From NCBI GenBank assembly GCA_963971285.1, contig OZ020255.1, positions 13,102,931 to 13,166,930 on the forward strand: a DNA stretch of 64,000 bases. The letters run 5' to 3'. The stretch comes from Astropecten irregularis (Eukaryota; Echinodermata; Asteroidea; Paxillosida; Astropectinidae). This document shows, piece by piece, positions 40,213 to 50,533 of this stretch; positions within the stretch are counted from its first letter, which is position 1; every line of letters begins with the position of its first letter. The notes beneath the pieces are model-generated. The model saw only the letters and a list, made by a program, of their open reading frames with translations. It was not told where the DNA came from and ran no database searches. The translations under genes and the position numbers were made by a program.

Positions 40213-40293
40213 CTTGTCCTCCACTACTTTCTCTTTGCTCTGGGCTTGCCGGGCCAGTTTGGCGCTGCCGTGACCGAACCGTGCTATATAATC
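40213..40293 (-). pseudogene. ABCF2 relic exon 7 (linker)
   Basis: Acceptor TTTTTTCAG, then [18 protein letters not shown] and SKEKVVEDK, donor GTAAGG. This highly conserved ABC-F linker is intact in frame, but the segment between SKEK and VVEDK is shorter than in known ABCF2. Confidence 0.9.
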
Positions 40294-40360
40294 CTGAAAA
40301 AACAAAACAACAAACAATTGGGAGTGAAATATTGTCAGCTAAGCTTTGCCTCAACCAAAA

Positions 40361-40385
40361 AATAAATAAATAAATAAATAAATAA
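40361..40385 (+). repeat. (AATA)n microsatellite
   Basis: Six uninterrupted AAAT-type units, possibly the A-rich tail of an inserted element. Confidence 0.8.
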
Positions 40386-40480
40386 GAAGGCTAGTAATAA
40401 ATGAAAGAAATAAACTGCTGCAAACTGCTCATCAACCAAAAATATTTACCTGCAATATAAAAAATACTTGGAGTCGGGAG

Positions 40481-40634
40481 GGCCTGACGTGTTTCGATCC
40501 AAGCAGAATCTTTCTCAAAGGCCTGACATTTTGATCCTAGCAGGATCTTTCTCAAAGGCCTGACATTTTGATCCAAGCAGGATCTTTCTCAAAGGCCTTT
40601 GAGAAAGGTCCTGCTAGAATTGAAATGTCAGGCC
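40481..40634. repeat. three tandem 37-39-bp units plus an inverted copy
   Basis: GGCCTGAC starts units at 40481, 40520 and 40557, each ending AGCAGGATCTTTCTCAAA. A reverse-complement unit follows directly from 40596 (TTTGAGAAAGGTCCTGCTAG ... TGTCAGGCC), so the last unit and the inverted one can fold into a strong hairpin. Confidence 0.85.
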
Positions 40635-40868
40635 CTGCTAACTCCAAGCAAAAGGGAAGGCAAATAAAAAATGGGCCAAGCAGTAAAATTGCTCTTAACA
40701 ATAGAATTTATCCTAATTGCTAAGCAAAGTGTGATGCCACAATACAAATCACTATGGTGATACTAACAACTCATCTTAAGATTAATCTCAGTGTCTTATG
40801 AAATCTAGACAAGGACGTCATTTGAATCTAGTAAATTTCAAGACTAGCTTCTAAAAAGACTACCCCAG

Positions 40869-41113
40869 CAGGGGCCAATTTCATAGAGCTGCTTAGCACA
40901 ATAAATTGCTTAGCACAGAAATAGCTTGCCCAATCAAAAAAAAACACCATTGAAAATTCCATTTGATATTCATGGTCGGCGAACAACAGCCAAAGAACAA
41001 TTGCAAGTGATACACAACACACAGAAATTTGGTTGTTAATCCTGTTTTTACTAAGACAGAGATGTCATGCTTAGCAAATTTTGTGCTAAGCAGCTTTATG
41101 AAATTGGTCCCTG
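40869..41113. mobile_element. 245-bp MITE
   Basis: CAGGGGCCAATTTCATA at the left is mirrored by TATGAAATTGGTCCCTG at the right. Inner arms GCTGCTTAGCACA and TGTGCTAAGCAGC-like sequence also pair. It ends 30 bp from exon 6 of the ABCF2 relic. Confidence 0.87.
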
Positions 41114-41142
41114 TCCCCTAGCGTACTCCACTCCTAGCCTAC

Positions 41143-41216
41143 CTTTATGTGTTGGATCTGGTCCTGTTCCCAGTTGTATTTCTTTATCTGGTTTTGATAT
41201 AACTGTCGTAATTGCC
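41143..41216 (-). pseudogene. ABCF2 relic exon 6
   Basis: After AAACAG it reads GNYDSYIKT, hits TAA in frame, and resumes one frame over as NQIKKYNWEQDQIQHIK before GTAGGC. About seven residues are missing at the shift. Confidence 0.85.
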
Positions 41217-41699
41217 CTGTTTGTGGATTTGAAACAAAAAAAACACAAGATGGTTTAGGACCTAGGTTTAAGTTTCAATGGCGATATTGATACCGCATCA
41301 AAGAGATGGAGTCCGGGCATAGAGTTATATAAATAAGTAGAGTGTGCACTCTGTATGTGATACATTCAACCATAAGAGAGAAAAATAAAGATCAACATAA
41401 AGAAAACTAAATAAGGACAAATGCACACATTCGGCATACATTTCTTTATAGCTCCTTTTTGCTATAGCCAGCCGAGTGACTATTTAACCATGCCATGTTA
41501 GTTCTACACATTGTGTCACCTGTCAAGCACAGTGCATTGTGCGGGGTTGAGTAACATTTATGTATTTGGACTCTACTGCAGCTGCTGTTCAGTGCCTTCT
41601 TCTACAATGGGGCTGCGCATGCATGAAGGAATAAAGACAACACGCATGTTGAATACGGAGCGCACACTCAAGTTTTTTTTATTTAACTCTATGATTCAA

Positions 41700-41842
41700 G
41701 GGGTTGATTTCACCAAAGTCATCGTAACTTACAATCAATCATAGGACTTATAATGCATTGTAGCCCTACGTTGGTTACGATTATCCTTCATATTACACTC
41801 GAGTTACGATCAATCTTTATAGGGCTTCATGAAATCGACTCC
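41700..41842. mobile_element. short MITE with GATTTCA ends
   Basis: GGGGTTGATTTCAC and TGAAATCGACTCC form imperfect terminal inverted repeats. The inner CGTAACTTACAATC and GAGTTACGATCAATC also pair partly. It abuts exon 5 of the relic. Confidence 0.65.
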
Positions 41843-41857
41843 AGGACATTCACTTAC

Positions 41858-41926
41858 ACTGTAATAGTTTTCCCTGATGCATGTGAATAATATTGGTGCA
41901 CACACAGAACTAAGATTCTTGAGTAG
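41858..41926 (-). pseudogene. ABCF2 relic exon 5
   Basis: Contains VCTNIIHMHQGKL, matching the segment after the NBD1 H-loop, and in another frame NYYS leading to the GTAAGT donor. Small indels scramble the SQEFL part at its start. Confidence 0.75.
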
Positions 41927-42356
41927 CTGCAACCAGAAAAAAACAGAGGAAGAAATAGACAAGACAAGTTAGAAAAGAAGTGAAATCCTTGACTTTATCC
42001 GTACTCTCTAGTCATGGTCCATGTCCCAAACCCATGGTGAGCCTAGTGTTTCAACTTCATTTGTTGCCCGATTACATTTGGTTGTGGGACAATGTTTGAT
42101 CTAGTTTAATAATTTAGCCACTTGTAAATGGTCTCTGGTTAATTTCGTCATGGCCGAATCTTCACACGGGTCAATATGTCAGGGGTCAAATGTCGCATTT
42201 GTAGTTAATTAGTTTTAATTTGGGCACTGGTGACTAAGGGAAATTGTCAATTCGCAAGCAAAAAAGCCAGCAGTTTTCAAAACCAAACAAACAAAATGGA
42301 CACTAGCCCCCCTTAAAATTTACTGGCAACTTGCCAAAAGTCGATCACTCCCCTAC

Positions 42357-42614
42357 CTTTTAAGCTCCTCTTCGAGCCAGATGCAAGCCTCTAGGTCGAG
42401 ATGGTTCGTCGGCTCATCGAGCAGTAGTATATGTGGCTTGACAAACAGCGCCCTCACTAGGGATATCCACATGCGCCAGCCACCCGAGTCTGGGTGTGCA
42501 TCATGGCCGGAGTGAAGCCCAGACCGTGCAGGATTCGGGTTGCCTTCTTCTCCAAGTTGTCTGCTTCCATTTCGTCCAGTCGCTCGTAGATCTCCATCAG
42601 GATATCTTAGGCCT
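42357..42614 (-). pseudogene. ABCF2 relic exon 4 (signature and Walker B of NBD1)
   Basis: Begins after TTTCAG with EA, then a TAA (42609-42607), then [16 protein letters not shown] and [14 protein letters not shown] deletion with frameshift near 42480 removes the stretch before the signature. The second frame reads [15 protein letters not shown] and [17 protein letters not shown], then LEEELKR up to the GTAGGG donor. Confidence 0.9.
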
Positions 42615-42837
42615 CTGAAAGACGGACAGCATGATGATGGCGGATTAAAAATCCCACTTCTGACACCATGTAAGAATAAATCTGCACGACAAGAATTCCA
42701 GGTACATGTAGCAAGAAAGTGTGCATGCGGGGCACTGATTTATTCCACACAATGCACATATTTTTGATTTTTATCAAGAGAAAACAAAACCTGACTGAAA
42801 GGGTACATTACGTTCAACTGCATCTGTACCAAAGGAT

Positions 42838-43345
42838 AGTGCACCAGCAACAAGATTAATGACAGCAACAACATGATGAGAATCACTAGCAGCAGCAAAA
42901 GCATTGGCTACAGCAACAAGGTTACAGCAGCAAGACTGCAGCAGCAGAAAAACTAGCTTTGATGACAAAAGCAAAAATGTGCATCAATAACCAAACAGTG
43001 CAGGAGCAGCAGCAACAGCCGCAGGACAGACTGAAGCAACACCACCAAAAACCAAAGAGCAACAGCGGAAGCATCAACTGCAACAGGAGTACAAGTGGCA
43101 ACAGCAGTAGCAATGACAGTTGTACCAGCAACAGCAGCTACATCAACACAGCAGCAGCATGCTCCAGTAGCAGCAGCAGTTGAAGCAACAACAGCTACAG
43201 CAGGAGCAACAGCAAGCGCAACAGCAAGCTCCAGTGACAGCAGCAGCTGCTGCAACAACTCCAGCTACAGCATCAGCAGCAGCAAGCAGTTGCATCGATA
43301 GGAGCTCAAGTGCATCAACAGCAGCATCGACAGCAGCAGCAAGGT
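42838..43345 (+). repeat. CAG/CAA-rich low-complexity tract in intron 3
   Basis: Some 500 bp dominated by AGCAGCAACA-like triplets, imperfect and interrupted. It yields several overlapping Gln/Ser/Asn- or Ala/Val-rich open frames on both strands that carry no gene evidence. Confidence 0.88.
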
Positions 43346-43366
43346 AGCTCCCATTCCCAGACCCAC

Positions 43367-43536
43367 CTTGTCCCTCTAGATGAGCCAGTTCCTCAGCTTC
43401 CTTCTCTAGCCTGATTCGGAGCTCGTCCACTTCCATCACGCACTCCAGGGCGGTCTTGGTGGAGGCGGCTATCGCCCTCCTCAGGTGGAAGATGTCCAAG
43501 TGCTCCGGGATGGGCACCTGAGGAAGGAGGACTTAC
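43367..43536 (-). pseudogene. ABCF2 relic exon 3
   Basis: After TGTAG the exon starts GT-AAG-TCC, restoring GKSSFL of Walker A across the intron. It then jumps, out of frame and with about seven residues lost, to [19 protein letters not shown]. It continues with ECVMEVDEL and [14 protein letters not shown] and ends at a GTGGGT donor. Confidence 0.88.
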
Positions 43537-43640
43537 CTACATCAGGGAACAGAAAGGACAATCACCTAATTCATTCATCAACAGACATCAATAATTAGAT
43601 CAATAATAACTAGACTTGTGTTTGTTGGTAACAAACACTG

Positions 43641-44856
43641 AGCTGTTTCGCGTATGTTTTATAAAATATGAAAAATAAACTTGTACACAAATGGCCCAGG
43701 GAAAAAGCAGTGCCTTAATTGTCGTAAACTACTATCAGGAGCGTCGTCACTCGTCCATCAATACACGTATACTGATACATGTACACTGTATACACATGGC
43801 CATGGGAAACACAGAAATGGCAGAGTCTACTATATAGGCCAGCGCGCATAGTATGTATGGTTGTCCATATGGGCTGTGGAAACAGCAAAATGTTTGATTT
43901 TCTAGCTATGTCGTGCTCCGTTCATGTATACACAATTGACCCACTACTATATAGATAGCCATATCAGCGGTCCAAAAAGTTCCAAAGACCGTGTTTTGTG
44001 TTATGTTTGACTCTAAATGGCAACATTAATTATTCAAAAAAATCAATAAAAAATCAGTCGATGACGTCATCGTGACGTTACTTTACATTTGGGATATTAA
44101 TAGCATTTCCTACCTACCCACCAAGTTTCATCACGATCGGATATTCACTTATATGTGTTTCTGTGAAAAAAATGGCAACATTAATTATTCAAAAATCAAT
44201 AAAAAATCAGCCGATGACGTCATCGTGACGTCACTTCACATTTTGGATACTAGTACCATTCCCTACCTACCCACCAAGTTTCATCACCATCAGATATTTC
44301 CTTATATGTGAATCAGAAAATCGGCTTTTTGATGACGTCATCATGACGTCACAACTTTTTGGTATTTTGTGGCATGTGCCTATAGCCTAACAAACATTTT
44401 GCAGAAAGAATTTCGAAAATACGATTTGTCGTTCATGAGATATAAAGAAAAGGTCCAAAAATTGAATAATTTGTATAAAATCACATGATGACGTCATCAA
44501 CACGTGACTGCAATTTTTGTCTATAACATGTCCCCATATACTTACATACCAAGTTTGAGCTGCATCGGACTTGCCGTTCCAGAGATAAAGAGCCTTAAAA
44601 TTTGCACTTTTATGATGACGTAATTGTGCACGTGATGACGTCACGATGACGTACATACGCGGGAAACTATCCGGGGTGTTGGTCTAACTATGTGCCAAGT
44701 ATGAAGTTGATTGGAATTGGCATAATGGTAGAAGTGGCTCTTAGAAAACCCCTGTGTTATGTCTATGGGAAAAAAGTGGAAAAAAAAAAAAAAAAAATGA
44801 AAAAATAAAAAAAAAATAAGAAAAACAAAAGCTGTTCCGCTGCATGCGAAACAGCT
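43641..44856. mobile_element. 1.2-kb TGACGTCA-rich element with AGCTGTTTCGC ends
   Basis: AGCTGTTTCGCGTATG at 43641 is mirrored by GCATGCGAAACAGCT ending at 44856. Inside are two near-repeats (44008-44160 and 44170-44310: AATGGCAACATTAATTATTC ... CACCAAGTTTCATCA), many GATGACGTCA motifs, and an A-rich run at 44780-44826. No protein frame is seen. The right end also forms a local hairpin and is followed by CTAAT, so a Helitron-like end is an alternative reading. Confidence 0.7.
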
Positions 44857-44903
44857 AATAATTCATACAGGGAATGGGTTCTTAGGAAGACATTTTTAAA
44901 GAC

Positions 44904-45070
44904 CTGCAGTCGATTTCACAAAATGTTGCGTAACTTACACAACGTACAAATGTTGCGTAAGTTTTGTGAAACAGCCATAACTTGTGCAACCAAGGCAAGA
45001 AAATGTTGCGTAAGTTAGGCAACATTTTGTTGCGCGCCCAACATTTGAGGTTTTGTGAAGTCGGCTGCAG
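44904..45070. mobile_element. 167-bp MITE
   Basis: CTGCAGTCGATTTCACAAAA at the left and TTTTGTGAAGTCGGCTGCAG at the right are terminal inverted repeats. AATGTTGCGTAA occurs repeatedly inside in both directions. It lies in intron 2 of the ABCF2 relic. Confidence 0.87.
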
Positions 45071-45415
45071 TGCACTATAATTAACCTATATTTTTCCCTT
45101 GTTATAGGAAACCCAGCTGAACCAAACTTTATAAACAAATTAGCTTTAAGACTACGAGGACTAAAAACATTTCTGACAAACGTGTATAAAGAAGACATGA
45201 CCAAATGACTGATGTCTTCAAAACATTCACTTTCAGACGTTAATCTATCTTCGTAATCAAAAAAGTACACCAAGTAACGGTATTTACATGTATGAGTGTG
45301 TACCAAATTCCCAGAGCATACAAGACGTTCACTGGCAGAAAAGAAATGATTATGAAAGATGAGACACTATCTTGAGTTTCTTAAGTTGGGAATCAAGACA
45401 CAACATTCTACATAC

Positions 45416-45635
45416 CGCATCCGTTGAGTCTGATCAGCCCATACCGTCGGCCGCAAGTCAGCTCAACACTGGTGTCCTGGAACAGCTTCAGGCCACGGAA
45501 CGTCAGTGAGAAGTTTGTCGATCTTGATGTCCCGGCTACTGGGATGGGATGAGAGGACGCCGGTGCAGGCCCGGGCATATGAGGCCAGGTCCAATCAGTC
45601 TAGCTCGTCCACCAGACTGCTGACTCCATTGGTGG
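45416..45635 (-). pseudogene. ABCF2 relic exon 2 (start of NBD1)
   Basis: Encodes [19 protein letters not shown], then in another frame [18 protein letters not shown] and [17 protein letters not shown] (45597-45595) interrupts the segment before ARACTG, and one extra A near 45516 shifts the frame. Walker A has R where the family has G (GLIGLNG). The donor G|GTATG leaves a split glycine codon. Confidence 0.85.
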
Positions 45636-46171
45636 CTGGGATTCAAGAAAAACAAATCCAGTAAGATACATTTTACCATGTCATAATAAAAATGCAGATC
45701 ACTGGTCAACCCACTGAATAACACAAGAGTGTCACTTGACCTTGCAAATGGAAATACTGTGAGCATCGACCAATTTGAGTCGTTTAAGGGAAGTAAGGTT
45801 GGCATAGCAGTTCTTTCCTCGCCTTTCTTCTCTGATGGTCTGGGTTCGGTCCAATAGTGGATTGGGTTTTCAGTCCTTACCTGATTCTTTGGGTTCTAAC
45901 CAGAATTATATTCTGGGGTTTTCCTCCCACCTCTAAAACAGTATCTCCTTCTCATCATCTTTCCATTGGAAGTTTTATCAGGCTTTTGAGCTACAGTGCC
46001 TAGGGCGCTTTTGAAGAATTCTTGGTTTAATAACCAGAAACAGATAATAATTAATAATCATAGTTGTTGTCGTCCATTACCTCGGTCAAACTCGGTCACA
46101 AGGGGTATGTAAATTGTAAAACACGTGTCATTGCTAAGGTGGATGGGGCTTAAGAAGAAACAATTTGGTAC

Positions 46172-46329
46172 CTGCTCCGTTGGTGGCCGGTTTGCCATTG
46201 ACAGCTTTCCCATTTCCTTCGGCTTTGTCAGCCGTCGCAGCCTGTGCGCTTCCCCGTTTCTTGTTAGGGGGGCGGCAAGTTTTCTTTGGCATGGTTGTTT
46301 GCGAGGATGTCTGTCAACGAACTACACAC
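46172..46329 (-). pseudogene. ABCF2 relic exon 1 (start codon, basic N-terminus)
   Basis: Acceptor TTTTGCAG precedes a short leader, then ACC-ATG at 46292-46290. The product begins MPKKTCRPPNKKRG and continues as an Ala/Gly/Asn/Lys-rich tail. The donor is GCAG|GTACC. Because an acceptor lies upstream, at least one further 5' non-coding exon is expected. Confidence 0.75.
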
Positions 46330-46615
46330 CTGCAAAAGGGCAAATTTAAAGGAAGAGATAATCATATTAATCAATCGTTTTTGTCAGGGTTCAAAGATGA
46401 TTCAAGTAACACAGGGGATTATTATCATTATAATAACCACCCTTCTCCCTAAACAAAAATACAAAAACTACAAAAACGAACTGTAACAACAACATTTTCA
46501 ACAACAACAAAATTGGCAATTGGGATTACAACCTTGAAACCAAAGAGAAAGATTTCCACACACAGTCAACACTTGACACCCCACGCAGAAACCCTATGGG
46601 ACTGAACTGTCACCG

Positions 46616-46984
46616 TTAAAGGTAGTATCATACTTTGGTATTAAAGGAACCAAAACAGATATGTTCACAGATTTACGAATAACTTACAGGGTATGAAGAT
46701 GGTGGTGGATAGAAACATACCGTTACAGTTTTTCCGCCTGAAATACTGTATTATCCAGAAAAATGTAAAACAATGACCGAAAATCTTGTTGATCTTTTAA
46801 AAGATCAAAAATAAAAGAGAAAAGACTTAAGAAATACTGTGGCCATTTTTCACTGTTTTCTCAAAAAGTGAGCACCGTACGGAACTGAAATTTTCACAGA
46901 CAACTGTTACTGTATCTATCTTGATATTTTTGCACATGATTCTGTATTTCTTTGATAAAAATTAAAGTATGATACTACCTTTAA
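46616..46984 (-). mobile_element. TTAA-flanked MITE (family A), best copy
   Basis: TTAA then AGGTAGTATCATACTTT at the left; AAAGTATGATACTACCT then TTAA at the right. The 17-bp inverted ends are perfect. The interior has no reading frame. It lies just upstream of exon 1 of the ABCF2 relic. Confidence 0.92.
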
Positions 46985-47015
46985 ATGCTCAGCCTGTTTT
47001 TCACAGGTTAGAATG

Positions 47016-47360
47016 TTAAAGGTAATAGGCCTATCATACTTTTGTCAAAGAAATTCAGATTCATGGCCAAAATATACTACATTTTAAGTCTAAAATGTCC
47101 ACTCCCATACAGCACCCACTTTTTGAGAAAACAGTGAAAAAGGTTAACACAGTATTTTCAAATCTCCCTGACATCAAAACCGTTCTTGGTCTTTGGTTGC
47201 ACTCTTATCTGAATAAATACAGCATTTCAGGCAGACTTATTTTAACCTATGTTTCTGCCATCACCACTTCACTATCTTTAAGTTACATACTGTAGGTAAA
47301 TCTGCAATGCTTTGTTCCTGTTTTGGTATGCTACCAGTACCAAAGTATGTTAACCTTTTT
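47016..47360 (+). mobile_element. TTAA-flanked MITE (family A), second inverted copy
   Basis: TTAAAGGTAATAGGCCTATC at the left, then TTTGTCAAAGAAATTCAGATTC and CACTTTTTGAGAAAACAGTG as in the copy at 34291. The right end, near ACCAAAGTATGTTAACC, is decayed. It lies only 31 bp from the previous copy, in opposite orientation. Confidence 0.8.
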
Positions 47361-47991
47361 AAAACAGATACTGTTTTAAAATGAGATTTGTGTTTTTGTG
47401 ATTTCAACAAATGTTCCCGAGTCCTTAAAACCATAGAATGAAGAAATTTTGACTATTTTTCAACTGTGTAATTTTACCGGCTTATTGGAACTTGAAAACA
47501 GTCTGTCAATTGCGTTACGCAACGTTCTGGTCTGGTTAGTGGTACGGACCCAACAGATCAAGAGTCGTCGAAATCAAAGTGGAAACCTAACAATATTGAA
47601 TCTAAGTCTCTAGTCTGTAAAATGTTGGATCTTCAATACTGTTTCTACCCCATAATTTCCCTCAAAAATCAAACCCCTGCCCTCTTTCCACAAATTTAAT
47701 CCCAGTAACAAAAGGATACCAACACCAACGTAGGTGATTTTCTTTACAAAATCGGTCTGGTCATACTAATTACCGATAACTACCATTAATGGAATGGTCC
47801 AATTTGCGGTAGGGGTCATTTCGTGTCAATTCAACACACTTTGGAACCCGACCGACACAGATTTCAATATAATTTGGTATACATGTATGAAGGTGACTAG
47901 AAGGCAACATTTCCAAATGTTAGATGAGAACAACAGCTGAACAAGCAGGATAGAAAATTGTATGTTAAAAACACTGAGAGTGAGATATTAC
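47361..47991. other. non-coding stretch
   Basis: No gene is seen. 47630-47700 (ATAATTTCCCTCAAAAATC, CCTGCCCTCTTTCCACAAAT) is a second copy of the dispersed repeat noted near 32324. Confidence 0.5.
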
Positions 47992-48321
47992 TAGACCCAG
48001 TAACTGGGGCACTGAACTCCCTTTTATTTTTATTTTTGGGGCTGACGGTCAGTCTAGCGCCCCAGTGAATCCCATAAGGTTAAATGTGTTGTACACGGAA
48101 AAAATGCAATTTTTGTACTTCACGGTACTTGCGCCGAAAATGTCCCCAAATGACAACAAAGACATCGCAAATCAGCTTGAAAATCGCTCCATCTCTTCTC
48201 CGATTGTCAAGGTCAGGGATGAAATTCAGGTTAAATTTATTTGTACTCATGATCATTCCGTTTGATGAAAACCGATGTTTTCCGATGGAAATTTAGACCA
48301 ATTTTGACATCGTTTAAGATC

Positions 48322-48415
48322 GTCCACCATCTTGGATTGACTCTCCACCAATTACATGTGGAAACAAGCATGAAGTCACGTGTGTGTGGTGGAGAACCAC
48401 ACTAAGATGGTGGAC
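48322..48415. mobile_element. 94-bp hairpin nested in the left foldback arm
   Basis: GTCCACCATCTTGG then CTCTCCACCA is mirrored by TGGTGGAGAACC then CTAAGATGGTGGAC. It is absent from the right arm, so it inserted after the arms formed. Confidence 0.8.
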
Positions 48416-48440
48416 AATGCAAATAAGTCTGCAGTGCAAA

Positions 48441-48764
48441 TTAGGCTTGCCCTTCACCGACGTGGATTTAAGCACTGTATACTCAGTGCTTGTGAGAGCA
48501 CGTGAGAAAAAATCACATGCTTGCTCAGGTGGGATTCGAACCCACGACCTCCTGCTTTAGTGCGATGCCTTGCCTGCTAGGCCACCGAGCTAGCTGGGGT
48601 CTGCAGGGTGAATCGAATCCAATATCGTGGCGGGTACGCAGTAAAGCATGAATATTGATGATTTTGGTCGGGAAATAGATATGCAAAATAGGCTTGCCCT
48701 TCACCGACGTGGATAAGCACTGTATACTCAGTGCTTGTGAGAGCACGTGAGAAAAAATCACATG
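48441..48764 (+). repeat. direct repeat flanking the tRNA-like SINE
   Basis: About 75 bp (AGGCTTGCCCTTCACCGACG to AAAAAATCACATG) is present at 48441-48519 and again at 48690-48764. Each copy holds AGCACTGTATACTCAGTGCT, a 7-bp stem with a 6-nt loop. Confidence 0.87.
48523..48593 (-). repeat. tRNA-derived SINE head
   Basis: On the minus strand TGGCCTAGCAGG fits a pol III A box and GGTTCGAATCC a B box; GTGGGTTCGAATCCCAC is a perfect T arm. The anticodon arm cannot be folded properly, so this is a tRNA-derived SINE or relic and not a working tRNA. Confidence 0.75.
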
Positions 48765-48776
48765 GGCATTTCCACG

Positions 48777-49177
48777 GTAACTTTCGTTACATTTTTAGGG
48801 GTTTTAGTACACTCAAATGACTCTCACAACTGATTGCATAGGTTTCAACTGTCAGACTTTTTATTATTTGAACACTATAACATAGGTTGTTGAAACATAT
48901 GAAAACAAACTAGAAAGCTTTTTTTTTTCTTTGAGTGACAATGGATCAAACTTTGGTAACTTACGTTACATGAAAAGGACATGCCTTATTTTTGGAAATT
49001 AATTGACTAGATTTAAAAGTCTCCTCATACTGCACATGGAATAATAAAATTAATAAATGCTGTTTGTTTGTTGGCATGTTAACTAGTTATAAATAGGGTA
49101 AGAAGGAAAATTCATTTTACAATTTTGGTGATATAACCTAAAATAGCGGTAACTTACGTTACGGTAACTTACGTTAC
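48777..49177 (+). promoter_or_regulatory. left cluster of four GTAACTTACGTTAC motifs
   Basis: Copies at 48777 (GTAACTTTCGTTAC), 48956, 49149 and 49164. Each is a 14-mer with GTAAC/GTTAC arms around TTAC or TTTC. Subterminal repeats of this kind are often transposase-binding sites in DNA transposons; that role is inferred. Confidence 0.8.
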
Positions 49178-50317
49178 AGTTTGTCCATTCAACAACAAAC
49201 TGCATGAAATGCTTTGAATTCACAAATTTTATTTAAAATCAAATTGCTTTTGCTGGCAAAATTAATTTTAATGTCTTCTTGACATATGATGGCAATTAAA
49301 TTTGCATAAAATATTGATTGGAAACTTAATTTTTAAAAGAAATTAAATTTAAAATGGATTTTATTATGCAGTATGCGCATGTGAACCTGGGTTCGCTGAC
49401 ATGGTCATGTACAATAAGTTTATACAAGTATTTACAAAAATTCCTGAACAACAAATGTCCCATTGCCAAATACTGCATGACCAGGTATTGAGCTTGTGCA
49501 GTGGCATTCCCATGGGCATTGCATTTGTTCTAGGCCTTCTCATTATCTCCTCTATAAGTCGTCACAATTAACATGTAGCAATTTCACTGCCTGGTTGTCT
49601 CTCTCCTCTCTATGCTCTTTCTTTTAGCCCTGGAACATGTTAAGACCCATTCCTCTCTCTTTCATATTGGCACATTTCCATACATGAGCAGCTTGCCTCT
49701 TGTTGTAATTTCCACACTGGGCTTTTTAGTGCTTGATAATTAAGCATGCTTACTTGGAGGTATTTTGGCTCTGTTGAAAGAAAAGAAAAAATGACATTTG
49801 AAATTTAAGATTTGTTTTCAAATGTATTGAAAAAGATGTGCTGAATCTACTAAAGACATTTGATGACAAAATATGATTGAATTGTTAACAAATTACCCTG
49901 AATTTAAATGCCAATTACATAGGATATAAAACTATCCTTTAATGCTAAATCATCCCCAAATAATAATTAAAAGTGCAAGATAATGAATTTGTATACAGCA
50001 TAATTGTACAATACATGAAATTTCTTACTCACCAAAGCAAGACATTTATGAAAAGAAGCTAGAAGCTGTCATAAGCCGAAAGACAGTTCTTGTCTTAGAG
50101 ATAATCATTACATGTGTAAACCATACATACATGTAACATGTACACATTTTCTACGCATGTGTTCTAAAAATAGAAAACATGTTTGAAGTAACAGTAAATT
50201 TGTTACATTGAGGGGGAAATCTACTCTAAACACTGCCTTCTATTGTTTTATGTTGCTATTTATTAAGTTTAATGCAAGTCATGAGCATTATATACACGTA
50301 TGCATAGGTTTGGCACA

Positions 50318-50533
50318 GTAACTTACGTTACGTTTGGGTAACTTTCGTTACACGGTAACTTACGTTACAGATTTTGGCAGCTATTTTTTCCTATGTGGGT
50401 ACATCTTGGCATGTTCCATGGTTTCTATTTTATTTGTCATGCTTAGAAGGAGGAGAAAAATAATTCCCAGATTTCAAATCCAACAAATAAACGTGTGATG
50501 TGAAAAAATGCATGTTTTGGTAACTTACGTTAC
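50318..50533 (+). promoter_or_regulatory. right cluster of four GTAACTTACGTTAC motifs
   Basis: Copies at 50318, 50338 (GTAACTTTCGTTAC), 50355 and 50520, all in the same orientation as the left cluster. One TTTC variant is present in each cluster. Confidence 0.8.

Larger units (their letters stand above)
35831..46292 (-). pseudogene. ABCF2-like unprocessed pseudogene
   Basis: Twelve minus-strand exons with GT-AG borders translate into pieces collinear with eukaryotic ABCF2, a soluble ATPase of the ABC-F group with two nucleotide-binding domains and no membrane part. In order: a lysine-rich N-terminus; NBD1 with a Walker A remnant (RLNGCGKSS), SGGWRM signature and [14 protein letters not shown]alker B; the inter-domain linker ([18 protein letters not shown]); NBD2 with [36 protein letters not shown] and LVSHDF; and the C-terminus [13 protein letters not shown]. 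Disabling changes include in-frame stops in exons 2, 4 and 9, frameshifts in exons 2, 3, 4, 5, 6 and 11, lost codons at several places, a mostly missing exon 10, and arginine for the first glycine of the NBD1 Walker A. Retained introns argue for a segmental duplicate, not a retrocopy. Base-calling errors could explain single indels but not the stops, substitutions and codon losses together. Confidence 0.88.

Noticed and set aside
42838..43517. Gln/Ser-rich or Ala/Val-rich proteins from the CAG/CAA tract
   Set aside because: Overlapping frames on both strands come from the triplet repeat; the region is an intron of the ABCF2 relic.
35831..46292. Intact ABCF2 gene with sequencing errors
   Set aside because: Isolated indels could be errors, but in-frame stops, the Walker A glycine-to-arginine change, multi-codon losses and a mostly missing exon together favour true decay.
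48523..48593. Functional tRNA gene
   Set aside because: A and B boxes and the T arm are good, but the anticodon arm does not form and the sequence is embedded in repeat DNA. SINE head is the better call.
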